A DNA stretch of 33,514 bases, from contig CAZSRZ010000055.1 of the NCBI GenBank assembly GCA_964609085.1, positions 1 through 33,514 of the forward strand, read 5' to 3'. Position 1 is the first letter of the stretch; each line of letters begins with the position of its first letter. The translations under genes were made by a program, and so were the position numbers. The notes under the pieces are model-generated. The model did no database searches. It saw only the letters and a program-made list of their open reading frames with translations, and was not told where the DNA came from. Positions 15,316 to 24,322 of this stretch are shown here, piece by piece. This DNA comes from JANPLG01 sp964609085 (lineage in GTDB: Bacteria; Armatimonadota; SYMT01).

Positions 15316-17586
15316 ATGGCAGTTAAGGAAGCGGCACGGTATCGCGTCATTGGGACCCGCCCTGTGCGGCCGGACGGCGTCGACAAAGTCACGGGGCGGG
15401 CCATCTACGGCGCGGACGTGGTGCTGCCCCGGATGGTGCACGGACGCGTTCTGCGCAGCAGCATCGCCCATGGAACGATTCTGGAAATCGACACCAGCGC
15501 GGCGGAGAGCATCCCGGGAGTCCTCGGCATCATTACAGCCAGGGATCTGCCTGCCGTAGCCGCCTCGGCCCGCCTGGGGGAGCTGGGCGAGGTCAACCTG
15601 ACGCACATGAGCGGCAACGTGCTGGCGCATGACAAGGTGCTGTACACCGGGCATGCGGTCGCCGCGGTGGCAGCCACCAGCCCCCATATCGCGGAGGAGG
15701 CCGCCCGGGCCATCCGTGTCCGCTACGAAGAACTGCCCCCGGTTCTGGATGTCCGCGAGGCCATGAAGCCCGATGCGCCGCTGCTCCATCCCACCCTGCA
15801 CACGGACACGGGCGGGGAGAAGTCCGAAAAGCCAAGCAACATCGCCGCGCACCTGATCGCCGCGGAAGGCGATATCGAAGCTGGCTTCGCCGAGGCTGAT
15901 CTCATCATCGAGCGAGAGTTCACCACCGCGACGGTGCATCAAGGCTACATCGAGCCGCACAACGCGGTGGCGGAGTGGCGAGCCGACGGGTTCCTCACCG
16001 TCTGGTGCAGCACCCAGGGAGCTTTCCCCGTCCGCACACAGCTTCATCATCTCCTGCAGCTCCCGGTCTCACAGATCAAGGTTGTGCCCGCGGAGATCGG
16101 CGGCGGATTCGGCGGGAAGATCAACGTCTACCTCGAACCGCTCGCCGCCCTCCTTTCGCGCAAGATCGGCCGGCCGGTCAAGATGACGATGGACCGCGCT
16201 GAAGTCCTGATGGCCACCGGCCCAACGCCGGGGACCTACATGAAGGTGAAGATGGGGGTGAAGAACGACGGGACGATCACCGCCGCCCAGGCCGAGCTCG
16301 CCTTCGAAGCCGGGGGCTACCCGGGATCACCGGTCGGGGCAGGCGTGATGACCGTCTTCGCGCCGTACCGGATCAAGAATGTCCGCATCGACGGCTACGA
16401 TGTGGTGCTGAACAAGCCCAAATCCGCCGCCTACCGAGCGCCGGGGGCGACGGCCGCCGAGTTCGCGTCGGAGTTGGTCGTGGATGAGATCTGCCGGGCG
16501 CTGTCGATGGACCCCCTGCAATTCCGGCTTCGCAATGCTACCTGTGAGGGGGATTGGCGGGCCTTTGCCCCGCCCTTCCAGCGCATCGGAAACGTCGAGT
16601 GCGTGGAAGCCGCCGCCGGCTCGGATCACTGGCGGAGCGCCCTGCAGCGCACGGGCCCCGACGGCAAACGGCGCGGCCGCGGCGTGGCCAGCGGCTACTG
16701 GTTCAACATCGGGCTCACCTCGAGTTGCTCCGGTCGACTGAACCCGGACGGCACCATCACCCTGGTGGAAGGCAGCACGGATATCGGCGGCACGCGCGCC
16801 TCCATCGCCATGCAGTTTGCCGAGGCGTTCGGGGTCGATTACGCCCGCGTCCACCCATCGGTGGTGGACACAGACTCGGTCGGCTACACCGAGGTCACCG
16901 GGGGCAGCCGCACGACGTATGCCACCGGGTTCGCCGCGTATGAGTTGGCGCAGGAGATGAAAAAGCGGATCGCCTCGGAACTGGCCAAGCTCTGGGAGGT
17001 GCCCGCCGAGGCGATCAGCGCCAGCGGTGCCGTCTACGCCTACAACGGCAAGAGCCTGACGCTGGAAGAGATCGCGCGCCAGATGGAAGAGGCGGGTGCT
17101 GTCATCCAGGCATCGGTGACGGTCTCCCCCACGGGGAGCGGCGGCGCGTTCGCTACCCACATCGCCGATGTGGAGGTCGATCCGGAGACCGGAAAGGTGG
17201 ATGTGATCCGCTATACGGCGGTCCAGGACGCCGGCACGGCGATCCACCCCTCCTACGTCGAGGGCCAGATGCAGGGCGGCGTGGTTCAGGGCATCGGTTG
17301 GGCCCTCAATGAAGAGTATGTCTACGACGAAAAGGGACGGCTGCGAAATGCCAGCCTGCTTGACTACCGGATGCCGACCGCCCTGGACGTCCCGCTGATC
17401 GAGACGATCATCGTCGAAGTGCCGAATCCCGGCCACCCTTACGGGGTTCGAGGCGTCGGCGAGGTGCCGATCGTTCCGCCCCCCGCCGCCATCGCGAACG
17501 CCATCTTCGACGCTGTGGGCGTCCGACTCTATGACCTGCCGATGAATCCCAGCCGGGTGTGCGCCGCGGTTCTGGCCCAGGGGTAG
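15316..17586 (+). CDS. Molybdenum hydroxylase large (molybdopterin-binding) subunit
   Basis: A 756-aa catalytic subunit of the xanthine dehydrogenase/aldehyde oxidoreductase/CO dehydrogenase family. It begins with the family start GTRPVRPDGVDKVTGRAIYG. Cofactor-binding motifs include EIGGGFGGK near residue 262, AYRAPGATAAEFASE near 374, and GGSRTTYATG. The catalytic Glu is E716 in GVGEVPIVPPPAAIANAI. The active-site loop reads AYRAPGA, not the AYRCSFR type expected of a copper-molybdenum CO dehydrogenase, so a purine, aldehyde or aromatic hydroxylase is more likely; the substrate cannot be named. ATG 15316 has AGGAG and CAGGA sequences just upstream. It lies 46 nt after the small subunit and 5 nt before a MoaD-like gene. 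Confidence 0.92.
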   Translation: MAVKEAARYRVIGTRPVRPDGVDKVTGRAIYGADVVLPRMVHGRVLRSSIAHGTILEIDTSAAESIPGVLGIITARDLPAVAASARLGELGEVNLTHMSGNVLAHDKVLYTGHAVAAVAATSPHIAEEAARAIRVRYEELPPVLDVREAMKPDAPLLHPTLHTDTGGEKSEKPSNIAAHLIAAEGDIEAGFAEADLIIEREFTTATVHQGYIEPHNAVAEWRADGFLTVWCSTQGAFPVRTQLHHLLQLPVSQIKVVPAEIGGGFGGKINVYLEPLAALLSRKIGRPVKMTMDRAEVLMATGPTPGTYMKVKMGVKNDGTITAAQAELAFEAGGYPGSPVGAGVMTVFAPYRIKNVRIDGYDVVLNKPKSAAYRAPGATAAEFASELVVDEICRALSMDPLQFRLRNATCEGDWRAFAPPFQRIGNVECVEAAAGSDHWRSALQRTGPDGKRRGRGVASGYWFNIGLTSSCSGRLNPDGTITLVEGSTDIGGTRASIAMQFAEAFGVDYARVHPSVVDTDSVGYTEVTGGSRTTYATGFAAYELAQEMKKRIASELAKLWEVPAEAISASGAVYAYNGKSLTLEEIARQMEEAGAVIQASVTVSPTGSGGAFATHIADVEVDPETGKVDVIRYTAVQDAGTAIHPSYVEGQMQGGVVQGIGWALNEEYVYDEKGRLRNASLLDYRMPTALDVPLIETIIVEVPNPGHPYGVRGVGEVPIVPPPAAIANAIFDAVGVRLYDLPMNPSRVCAAVLAQG

Positions 17587-17591
17587 CCGGC

Positions 17592-17867
17592 GTGGCGCTG
17601 GTCCACATCCCGGTGGCGATGCGTGGCGTCACCGGCGGCGCGGCGAGCGTCGAGGTTCCCGGCGCCACCATCGGTGAACTGATGGTGGCGCTGGATCAGG
17701 TGCATCCCGGCCTCAAGGCTCGCCTGGTGGAAACCGGCCCGGCAGGCGAAAAGCTGCGCCCGGGACTCTCCATCTTTGTCGACGGTGAGTTGCCGCTCGG
17801 CGGGCTCCGCGCAAAGGTGGGACCCAACAGCGAGGTCTACATCGCGCCGGCCATCGCCGGCGGATAG
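17592..17867 (+). CDS. MoaD/ThiS-family sulfur-carrier protein with Gly-Gly end
   Basis: A 91-aa ubiquitin-like protein of the MoaD/ThiS type. Family features are IPVAMRGVTGG near the start, VEVPGATIGELMVALDQVHP, FVDGELPLGG, and the C-terminal AIAGG, which ends in the Gly-Gly that is adenylated and thiocarboxylated in sulfur transfer. GTG 17592 follows the molybdopterin subunit stop by 5 nt, so it is almost certainly in the same operon. Its likely job is to supply sulfur for molybdopterin synthesis or for maturation of the enzyme encoded beside it; which of these is inference. No MoaE or MoeB homologue is in the window. A hairpin lies over the final codons. Confidence 0.85.
   Translation: MALVHIPVAMRGVTGGAASVEVPGATIGELMVALDQVHPGLKARLVETGPAGEKLRPGLSIFVDGELPLGGLRAKVGPNSEVYIAPAIAGG
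17845..17862. other. Hairpin over the end of the MoaD-like gene
   Basis: CGCCGGC and GCCGGCG form a perfect 7-bp stem with a CATC loop at the last codons of the MoaD-like gene. The convergent macroglobulin gene ends only 10 bp away, so transcription must stop in or near coding sequence. No T-run follows on either strand, and the element may simply reflect Gly/Ala codons. Confidence 0.25.
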
Positions 17868-17877
17868 CAAGTGGCAG

Positions 17878-20800
17878 TCAGTTGTCCTTCACGCTCAGCG
17901 TCATCTCGTCGGAGATGGCGCGGATGTCCGGTGCGTACATCGCGTAGCCGTTGGTCGGCAACACGTGGAAGCGACCCGGGATCTCGGCTCGCAGCCGGTA
18001 GCTGAGGGTCCGTTTCCCCTGGGGAAGGGACCCCAGGAAGAACGCCACCTTCTGATCACGGAACTCCACGTTGCTGTAGAGCCCGCCGCTGCTGTGACCA
18101 CCGCTCCGGACCTCGACCGACTCGCAGCCGGACGGCTTCAGGTCTTCGAACACCAGGTAGTCGTAGTCGTTCTTGCTCTCCAACTCGAGCTCGACCTCGA
18201 TCAGATCCCCGCTGGTCAGCAAGGCGCCGTCTTTCAGTTCCAGGCGTTGGTAGCGCGGCCCGGCCTGGGTATCGCCCGGGATGACGTACTCGGCACCCAC
18301 GGTCAGCAACTCGTACCGACCGGTGAGGAAGGGATTCGGTCTGGCGGTCTCGCGCTGGCGGCTCTGGGGTGCCCCGGATGCGGTGCCCGGGACCAGCCGG
18401 AAGTAACGCCGGTTGACGAAGATCTCACTCATGCCCTGATCCAGTCCGGTCCGCTTGATCCCCTCTTCCTGGCTGAAGTACCGCGTGAACGCCGAGTAGT
18501 AGAGCGTCCCTGGCCCGTCTTTGGACAGGGTGAGGGTCTGGTTGCCAGTCTCCAGCAACTCATCGGGCACCACGAACTGGTTGTCGAAGAACAGGGCATT
18601 CTCCCGCGTCACGGTGTAGCTGCGCCGGACGCGTCCGCCCAGGTCCACGCTCAAGGTGTACTCGGGGGCCAGTTCCTTGCTGGCGCGGGCGTAGTCGGCG
18701 AGGGAGTAGACGACCATCGCCGTGGCCCGCGTGCTGTCCCAGATGTTGCCCCGCTGATTGTTGACGAGCCACTTGGCGAGCATGGCGGGGAGCCGTGACT
18801 CTGGGTTGATCTGCATGTAAGCCTGCAGGACAGCGGCATTGGTCTCGATGTCGTTCTGGTACCAGTACCACCATCCCTGACGCGAGCGATCCCAGTTAGC
18901 GGTCCCGTTGCCTTCATCCAGGTGTGCCGTGGTCTCCACGTTGCGCAGCAACACCTGGGACTTCTCGGTATCTCCGAGCGTGTGGAGCGACATCGCCAGC
19001 AGCGCCTTGCTATAGGGCGTCAGGCGTTCCCGGAGATCGTACAACCGGCCCGTGACGATCGGACGGATGGTGTTGTGCATGCGAGGCGCCATCGCGAGCA
19101 CCCGTGCCTCGTAGGCCAGCATGTGCACATTCGACTCGACCAGGAAGCGCCCGCGCAGGTAGTCGAGACCGCGGTCGAGCATGCCCTGATCCACGTCTAC
19201 CTCCGCGGCGCGGGCGGTCTGCAGCCCATAGAGGACATACGCGGTCATGTACGGGTCGCTGCTGTTCCCCGGCCACCAGCCCCAGCCACCATCCGGCCCT
19301 TGCGCACGGGTGATCCGCGCCAGGCCCTCGGTGACCATGCCCTTCATCTCGGTGGAGTCGAAGACGGGACTGCGCGACCTGCGCGTGTGCGAGGCGAGTT
19401 CTCGTACGCGAAGGGTCCCCGGCCGTCCCCGGGGATAGGTGTAGGGGCTGTTGGCGGCACGGTTGCCGCCTGGCTGGGCGGCATCGCCCTGCCTCGCCTT
19501 CTCCTCGAGCGCCCTGGCGCGTTGAGCCAGATCCTCCAGGTTATAGCCCAGGTCCTTCAGCGTCTTCGCCACGACCACGGTGGGGAGGAAGCGAGACATG
19601 GTCTGCTCGATGCAGCCATAGGGGTAGTCGACGAGATACGGCAGGGCGTCCAGCATCGTCGCGGCGAGAGACGGATTGAGCTGCACCACCAGCTCACTGC
19701 TCCCCGGCTTCCGGTCTCGGGGCAGCGAAATCGCGAGCTGCGCCTCTTCCCGGCGTTCCCCGCGGAGGACGCCCGACTTCGCCACCTGTTTCTCCACGCC
19801 GTGAACCAGCACGGGGATCTTCAGTTGCGTCGCATCCTGTCGGGCGGACGTCTGCGCGCTCATCCGCACCGTCAGCGACCCTTCACGCACGACGCGGATC
19901 ATCCAGTCGACGCGCCTCTCTCCCTGCTTCGGCAGGTCGATGGTGACTTCGGGGCCAGTCGCGAACACGGAGTCGCCGTCGGCCTTCTGTTCTCGAGTCA
20001 GCAGCGCCACCGGGCCGCGATCACGCACGATCTCGGCGTAATCTTCGCCGAGGGCGAGTCGAACACGCGCCTTCTGCGGCGCATCGGTGTAGTTGTGCAC
20101 GTTGGCGGAGAGCGCCACGAGATCGCGCTCCACGAAGAAGCGCGGCGCCTGCAGCCGCACAAGCAACTCCTTGCGGGTGGTCGCCGTCGTTTCGCCGGAA
20201 CCGACCTGCGCGGTGAGAGATCCGCCGACGGCACCGACTTCCCAGCGCGTCAGGTTGTCCGGCCAGGTCACCTCCACGGTCGCCTCGCCGCGAGCATCGG
20301 TGACCACGGAAGGCACCCAGAAAGCCGTATCCGCGAAGTTGGTGCGGGTGGGACCGTCGGATCCGCCCCCGCCGCTCTCCGACTTGCCGGCCATCTCCTT
20401 CTCATCGGCCAGCGCATTCCTTCGCTGGCGACCACCGGCGGGACCGGCGGGACCAGCCAGGCCCTGCTGGGAAAAGCCGCCGAGGCCAGCGGCTGCGGCT
20501 CGTCCTTCGAGACGATCTGCTCCACGGAAACCTCCGCCGAAGCCTCCGCCGCCGCCGAAGTAACTGTCGCCGAAGAACATGTCCCTGCGCAGCCAATAGC
20601 CGCCAGCCTGCTCGCCCGGCCAGTCGGGGATCTGTCCCATGCCGTCCGGTAGCTCGAACCCGCGGCGTTCGTACCTCTTTCGCGGCTGCGTGTCCTCCGT
20701 GATGCTCCCGATCTGAGTGCCGGTCGAGGTGCTGGTCTGCACACTGAGGCCTCGCCGCTCTCCGTAGAAGTAGGCGCGAATCTCCGGAGCGTAACTCTTC

Positions 20801-23800
20801 TGGATGTAGTCGAGCGATGCGTCCGTCACGGCCACGGAGAAGTCGCCTCGCACCGGCCGCCCACGGGAGTCACGCGCCGTCAGCTTGACCTTCCCCTTCT
20901 CCCCGGGCTCGTACCGATCACGGTCCGTCTTTACGACGACCTCGGTAAACTGGTTTACCGGCGGCACGAAGAGTTCGAGATTCGCCGCAAACACCCGGTG
21001 GTCTCTGACCATCGTCACGGTCAGGTAGACGTTGGGCACGTCGGCGGCGGTGATGGGGATCTTGAGTTCGGTGCTGCGGCCCTCCACACGGATCAGCCGC
21101 CGCTCCATGATCTGGTCGGCGACCTCGCGAGTCAGCATCACGCTGCAGCCGGCGTCCGGGGTGACGAGCAGGACGCTCGCGGTCTGACCCTCCTCGTAGT
21201 AAAGTTCCTTGGACCGGAGCAAAACATCTCGGAAGAGCACTCGACCTCGTTCCAGATCTGGGCCATTGACCCACAGATCCACGGAGCCCACCACCGGGAG
21301 ATTGGCGCTGTCCCTCGTTTCGAACGCCACGCGGAAGTGGCCACTCTGGTCGGACTTCCAGTGGAGCATGGCGCGCCCCTGGGCGTCGGTCTTCAGCGCC
21401 TCCTCGTGAACGACTTCCTGCTTCTTGTCCGGGGTATCCGGATAGCGGTATACACGGGCGCCGCCGGCCACCGAGACGGGTTGGTCGGATGGGTTGAGGG
21501 TGCGGATCTCGACGTCCACCACGTCACCCTGGGTCGCGTAACCGCGACGGAAGTCGAGGAAGGCAGCCACGTCGTGGACGGTGGCCTTGACGCTCCCGTC
21601 CCCGGAGATGGTGCGTCGGCTCGCGTCCTGTACATCCGCCTCGATCGTGTAGCTGTAGTCCTGTTCCGGGCTGTTCTTGTCGACCTCAGTGGCGAAGGAG
21701 ATCTCCGCCGTCCCGAGGGCGTCGGTCTTAGTTTCGCCCTGCTTCACGACCGGCGAGTTGCGGTAGTTGGTGTCGTAGTAACCGGCTGAGTACCAGGGAT
21801 AGAGGAAGTCGAACGGTCTTGGGAAGCGGTGGTACTGCCGGTGGGGCGCCCGGTGGATCCGGTACGTCACCTTTGCCCCGGGCACCGGGCCACCGAAGTA
21901 GTAGCTGGCCTGAATCGTGGCGCTGGTCGGTTCTCCCAGTCGCACACGGGTTGCGGCGGGCTTCACGGTGACCTCAAACTCCGGCTTCTTGTACTCCTCC
22001 ACACGGAACTGGTTGCCCGCATTGGCGACGCCCTCGTTGGGGGAAGCGCCCATCCTGGCATCCAGCGAGTAAACACCGAGCGGCGCATCGGACGAGATGG
22101 AGAAGCTGCCGTTGACGGAACCGAATTCGTTGGTCGTGGCCCGGGCTTCGTGGATCGCCTGACCGCGCGGGTCGCGCACCGTCACCAGGGTGCTGAGGTT
22201 TGCGGCGGGTTTATACTCGCCCCCCGATCGGCGGTAGAGCACCTGCCGATAGAAGACGGTCTGCGCGGGACGATAAGCTGCACGGTCCGTCACGCAGAGA
22301 CCCTTGATGTAGCTGCGATTGCCCTCGCTCCACCAGTTGGCGAGCTGGCTCGTTAGCGCGTAGCGGGCCTGCTTCCAGGCGAATGCCACGGTGCGGAAGC
22401 CACTTCGGCCGGCAGCGCGATCCAGAGGGCTCGTGAAGATGCCTTCCGGACCTGTCTTGCCGCGGCGGAAGGACGTTCGATCGGAGTTGCCTTCGCGCCA
22501 CCATTGCTTGACGACGACGTCCGCACCGGACACCGGCTCGCCCGTGGCGCCATTCGTGACGAAGGTGACCGAGTGGTCGCGATCCAGCTTCTGGACGGCC
22601 AACAGGTCGGTCAGCAGCACGACCTGGGCCATTCGCACCCCGGGTGTCGAGGCGATCACGAGGTAGGCACCGACATCCTTCGTCGGAAGGTCAAAGGTAC
22701 TCTGCAGGTACTCATGTTTGCCCGTGTCGTTGACGGTCACCGTCCACCGGCTGACGAGCGGACCAAGGTACTTGCGGACCTCGTCCAGCTTGCCGAGCGT
22801 GCCATCGAAGCCCTGGAAGGCTCGTCGCGGATCCTCAAGGACGTCCAGTCGGGTCAGCCCCTCTTCCAGTTTCAACCTGAACAGTTCGAGTTGCACCTCC
22901 TTCACGTTGCGTGTCTGGAGAGAGCCTTTGACGGCCTGACCGGCGGGGACGGGAGTGGGCACCGAGAGGTGGAGGCGCCGCAGGGTGATCTCCTCGAGCT
23001 GTGCTCGTGCGTCGTCGGCCCACTTGCTGCGCGGCATTTCATCCGCGAGGCGACGGTACTCGGCGACGGCCTCAACCACCGCCCCGCGGCCCTCCAGGTA
23101 GACCCCGAGAGCGTACTGGCTCTGATCCCGGATTGGATCTTCCGGAAAGTCTCGAACCAGTTGCCGATAGAACGTCTCCGGCTTCTCGTCCTGGTACGGA
23201 TAGGGGATTCGGATTCGCTGACCCTTCTCGTAGCGCCAGGAGACTTGCTGCATCATCTGGTGATAGTTCTGGAGCCATTGGGCCCTGGCGAAGAGAGCCA
23301 CGGCCGCATGGTGAGCGCGCGGCCCCTCCTTCGATCGGGCCAGCATCCCGATCTGATCCATCAGGAAGAGCTGCTTCTTCGGCGGCGCCCAACTCGGATC
23401 GTACGGCTTCGCGAGATCGAACTTCCATGTCGGGTCCGCGGGGGGCGGCCACTTGAGTGCCCGCGCCCAGGTCTGCATCTCGGGATACAGCCTGAGCGCA
23501 CGCTGCAGATCATAGTTGAGCTGAATCTCTTCCGCCTCCGTGTCGTGCTCCTTGCGGAACCGCGGGTAGAAGACCCGAGCCGCCTCCAGCGCGTCCCTAG
23601 CGTTCTGGAAGTCGAGGTCCTGCAGGTAGACCTGCTCCGGCTTTTCCGAGCCCGGCAGTTGCGGAGCGGAGGCACCCCGGTAGACCTTCGCGCCTACCTT
23701 CCAGCCGTCGTGGGGCACGCCGAGGAAGAGCCGCCCGTACCAGTAGAGGCCGCGCGCCTCCCAGATGGTGCCGCGACGTGCCTTGATGTAGTCGAGGGTC

Positions 23801-24087
23801 TCCTGGAGCGCCCGATCCCATTTCTGCGTTTTGCCGACCGAAACCACAACCCGGTAGCGGACTTCGTCGGCCCGTCCCACCGGCACCTGGCCGCCCTTCA
23901 ACAATGCCTCATAGGCCTGCAGCGCACCCGCGTAGCTCTTCTCCGCGTAAAGCCGATCGGCTTCAGCCAGTGTCGGTGCCGCCGACTGGGCGGGCAGCCG
24001 CCGTGCCTGGAGCAGCGTCATCCCCATCACCGTCAGCAGCAACGCGAGGAGGCAGGGGGCGGAGGGTCGTCTCGGGTATCGGGTCAT
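17878..24087 (-). CDS. Secreted alpha-2-macroglobulin family protein with thioester motif
   Basis: A 2069-aa bacterial alpha-2-macroglobulin-like protein, thought in this family to trap or conjugate proteases or other attackers. It has a signal peptide (LLALLLTVMGMTLLQA) but no lipobox cysteine, so it is probably soluble in the periplasm or outside. About residues 38-360 are tetratricopeptide-like (ADRLYAEKSYAGALQAYEAL; VVEAVAEYRRLADEMP). Macroglobulin beta domains follow, including CVTDRAAYRPAQTVFYRQVL near 600. A glycine-rich stretch at about 1170-1240 occupies a bait-like position. The A2M domain begins near 1250 (FADTAFWVPSVVTD). The thioester motif GCIEQ is intact (C1492, Q1495), followed by the helical thioester domain (DGGWGWWPGNSSDPYMTAYV). 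The protein is longer than Escherichia coli YfhM (about 1650 aa). No penicillin-binding protein 1C gene is adjacent. Confidence 0.92.
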   Translation of the reverse strand: MTRYPRRPSAPCLLALLLTVMGMTLLQARRLPAQSAAPTLAEADRLYAEKSYAGALQAYEALLKGGQVPVGRADEVRYRVVVSVGKTQKWDRALQETLDYIKARRGTIWEARGLYWYGRLFLGVPHDGWKVGAKVYRGASAPQLPGSEKPEQVYLQDLDFQNARDALEAARVFYPRFRKEHDTEAEEIQLNYDLQRALRLYPEMQTWARALKWPPPADPTWKFDLAKPYDPSWAPPKKQLFLMDQIGMLARSKEGPRAHHAAVALFARAQWLQNYHQMMQQVSWRYEKGQRIRIPYPYQDEKPETFYRQLVRDFPEDPIRDQSQYALGVYLEGRGAVVEAVAEYRRLADEMPRSKWADDARAQLEEITLRRLHLSVPTPVPAGQAVKGSLQTRNVKEVQLELFRLKLEEGLTRLDVLEDPRRAFQGFDGTLGKLDEVRKYLGPLVSRWTVTVNDTGKHEYLQSTFDLPTKDVGAYLVIASTPGVRMAQVVLLTDLLAVQKLDRDHSVTFVTNGATGEPVSGADVVVKQWWREGNSDRTSFRRGKTGPEGIFTSPLDRAAGRSGFRTVAFAWKQARYALTSQLANWWSEGNRSYIKGLCVTDRAAYRPAQTVFYRQVLYRRSGGEYKPAANLSTLVTVRDPRGQAIHEARATTNEFGSVNGSFSISSDAPLGVYSLDARMGASPNEGVANAGNQFRVEEYKKPEFEVTVKPAATRVRLGEPTSATIQASYYFGGPVPGAKVTYRIHRAPHRQYHRFPRPFDFLYPWYSAGYYDTNYRNSPVVKQGETKTDALGTAEISFATEVDKNSPEQDYSYTIEADVQDASRRTISGDGSVKATVHDVAAFLDFRRGYATQGDVVDVEIRTLNPSDQPVSVAGGARVYRYPDTPDKKQEVVHEEALKTDAQGRAMLHWKSDQSGHFRVAFETRDSANLPVVGSVDLWVNGPDLERGRVLFRDVLLRSKELYYEEGQTASVLLVTPDAGCSVMLTREVADQIMERRLIRVEGRSTELKIPITAADVPNVYLTVTMVRDHRVFAANLELFVPPVNQFTEVVVKTDRDRYEPGEKGKVKLTARDSRGRPVRGDFSVAVTDASLDYIQKSYAPEIRAYFYGERRGLSVQTSTSTGTQIGSITEDTQPRKRYERRGFELPDGMGQIPDWPGEQAGGYWLRRDMFFGDSYFGGGGGFGGGFRGADRLEGRAAAAGLGGFSQQGLAGPAGPAGGRQRRNALADEKEMAGKSESGGGGSDGPTRTNFADTAFWVPSVVTDARGEATVEVTWPDNLTRWEVGAVGGSLTAQVGSGETTATTRKELLVRLQAPRFFVERDLVALSANVHNYTDAPQKARVRLALGEDYAEIVRDRGPVALLTREQKADGDSVFATGPEVTIDLPKQGERRVDWMIRVVREGSLTVRMSAQTSARQDATQLKIPVLVHGVEKQVAKSGVLRGERREEAQLAISLPRDRKPGSSELVVQLNPSLAATMLDALPYLVDYPYGCIEQTMSRFLPTVVVAKTLKDLGYNLEDLAQRARALEEKARQGDAAQPGGNRAANSPYTYPRGRPGTLRVRELASHTRRSRSPVFDSTEMKGMVTEGLARITRAQGPDGGWGWWPGNSSDPYMTAYVLYGLQTARAAEVDVDQGMLDRGLDYLRGRFLVESNVHMLAYEARVLAMAPRMHNTIRPIVTGRLYDLRERLTPYSKALLAMSLHTLGDTEKSQVLLRNVETTAHLDEGNGTANWDRSRQGWWYWYQNDIETNAAVLQAYMQINPESRLPAMLAKWLVNNQRGNIWDSTRATAMVVYSLADYARASKELAPEYTLSVDLGGRVRRSYTVTRENALFFDNQFVVPDELLETGNQTLTLSKDGPGTLYYSAFTRYFSQEEGIKRTGLDQGMSEIFVNRRYFRLVPGTASGAPQSRQRETARPNPFLTGRYELLTVGAEYVIPGDTQAGPRYQRLELKDGALLTSGDLIEVELELESKNDYDYLVFEDLKPSGCESVEVRSGGHSSGGLYSNVEFRDQKVAFFLGSLPQGKRTLSYRLRAEIPGRFHVLPTNGYAMYAPDIRAISDEMTLSVKDN

Positions 24088-24125
24088 GGCCTAGTCTCAC
24101 CGTCCGCGAAGGAATGCCGCGCGGC

Positions 24126-24140
24126 TCTCACCCGGTGAGA
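24126..24140. promoter_or_regulatory. Operator-like palindrome in the divergent promoter region
   Basis: TCTCACC-C-GGTGAGA is a perfect 7-bp inverted repeat around a single central base, flanked by CGG/CCG. A further copy of the half-site TCTCACC lies at 24095-24101, just before the macroglobulin start. The 235-bp interval 24088-24322 separates the divergent macroglobulin and aldo/keto reductase genes. The arrangement suggests a regulator-binding site, but no matching regulator gene is in the window. Confidence 0.35.
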
Positions 24141-24322
24141 CCGATGCCCGGGGCTGGGGGTTACAGCCGGGACCGCGGCTTCCCAGCACTGACGCGTGCT
24201 GCCGGGCCTGCTGTGGGGTAATGAGCCGGCAGACCGCCAGGGGTTTGGGCGCGGCGGAGATGATTTGATAGGCTTCGGCGACGGCGCTCAACTCCTGAAC
24301 GCGCCGCGGCCGGAGGCCATGC

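Noticed and set aside
15316..17586. Copper-molybdenum CO dehydrogenase (coxL)
   Set aside because: The diagnostic active-site loop AYRCSFR is absent; the equivalent position reads AYRAPGA.
18922..20652. Long plus-strand open frame antisense to the macroglobulin gene (also 22504-24138)
   Set aside because: The minus-strand frame is continuous for 2069 codons with family motifs across the same bases. The plus-strand translations are Arg/His/Gly-rich with no domain.
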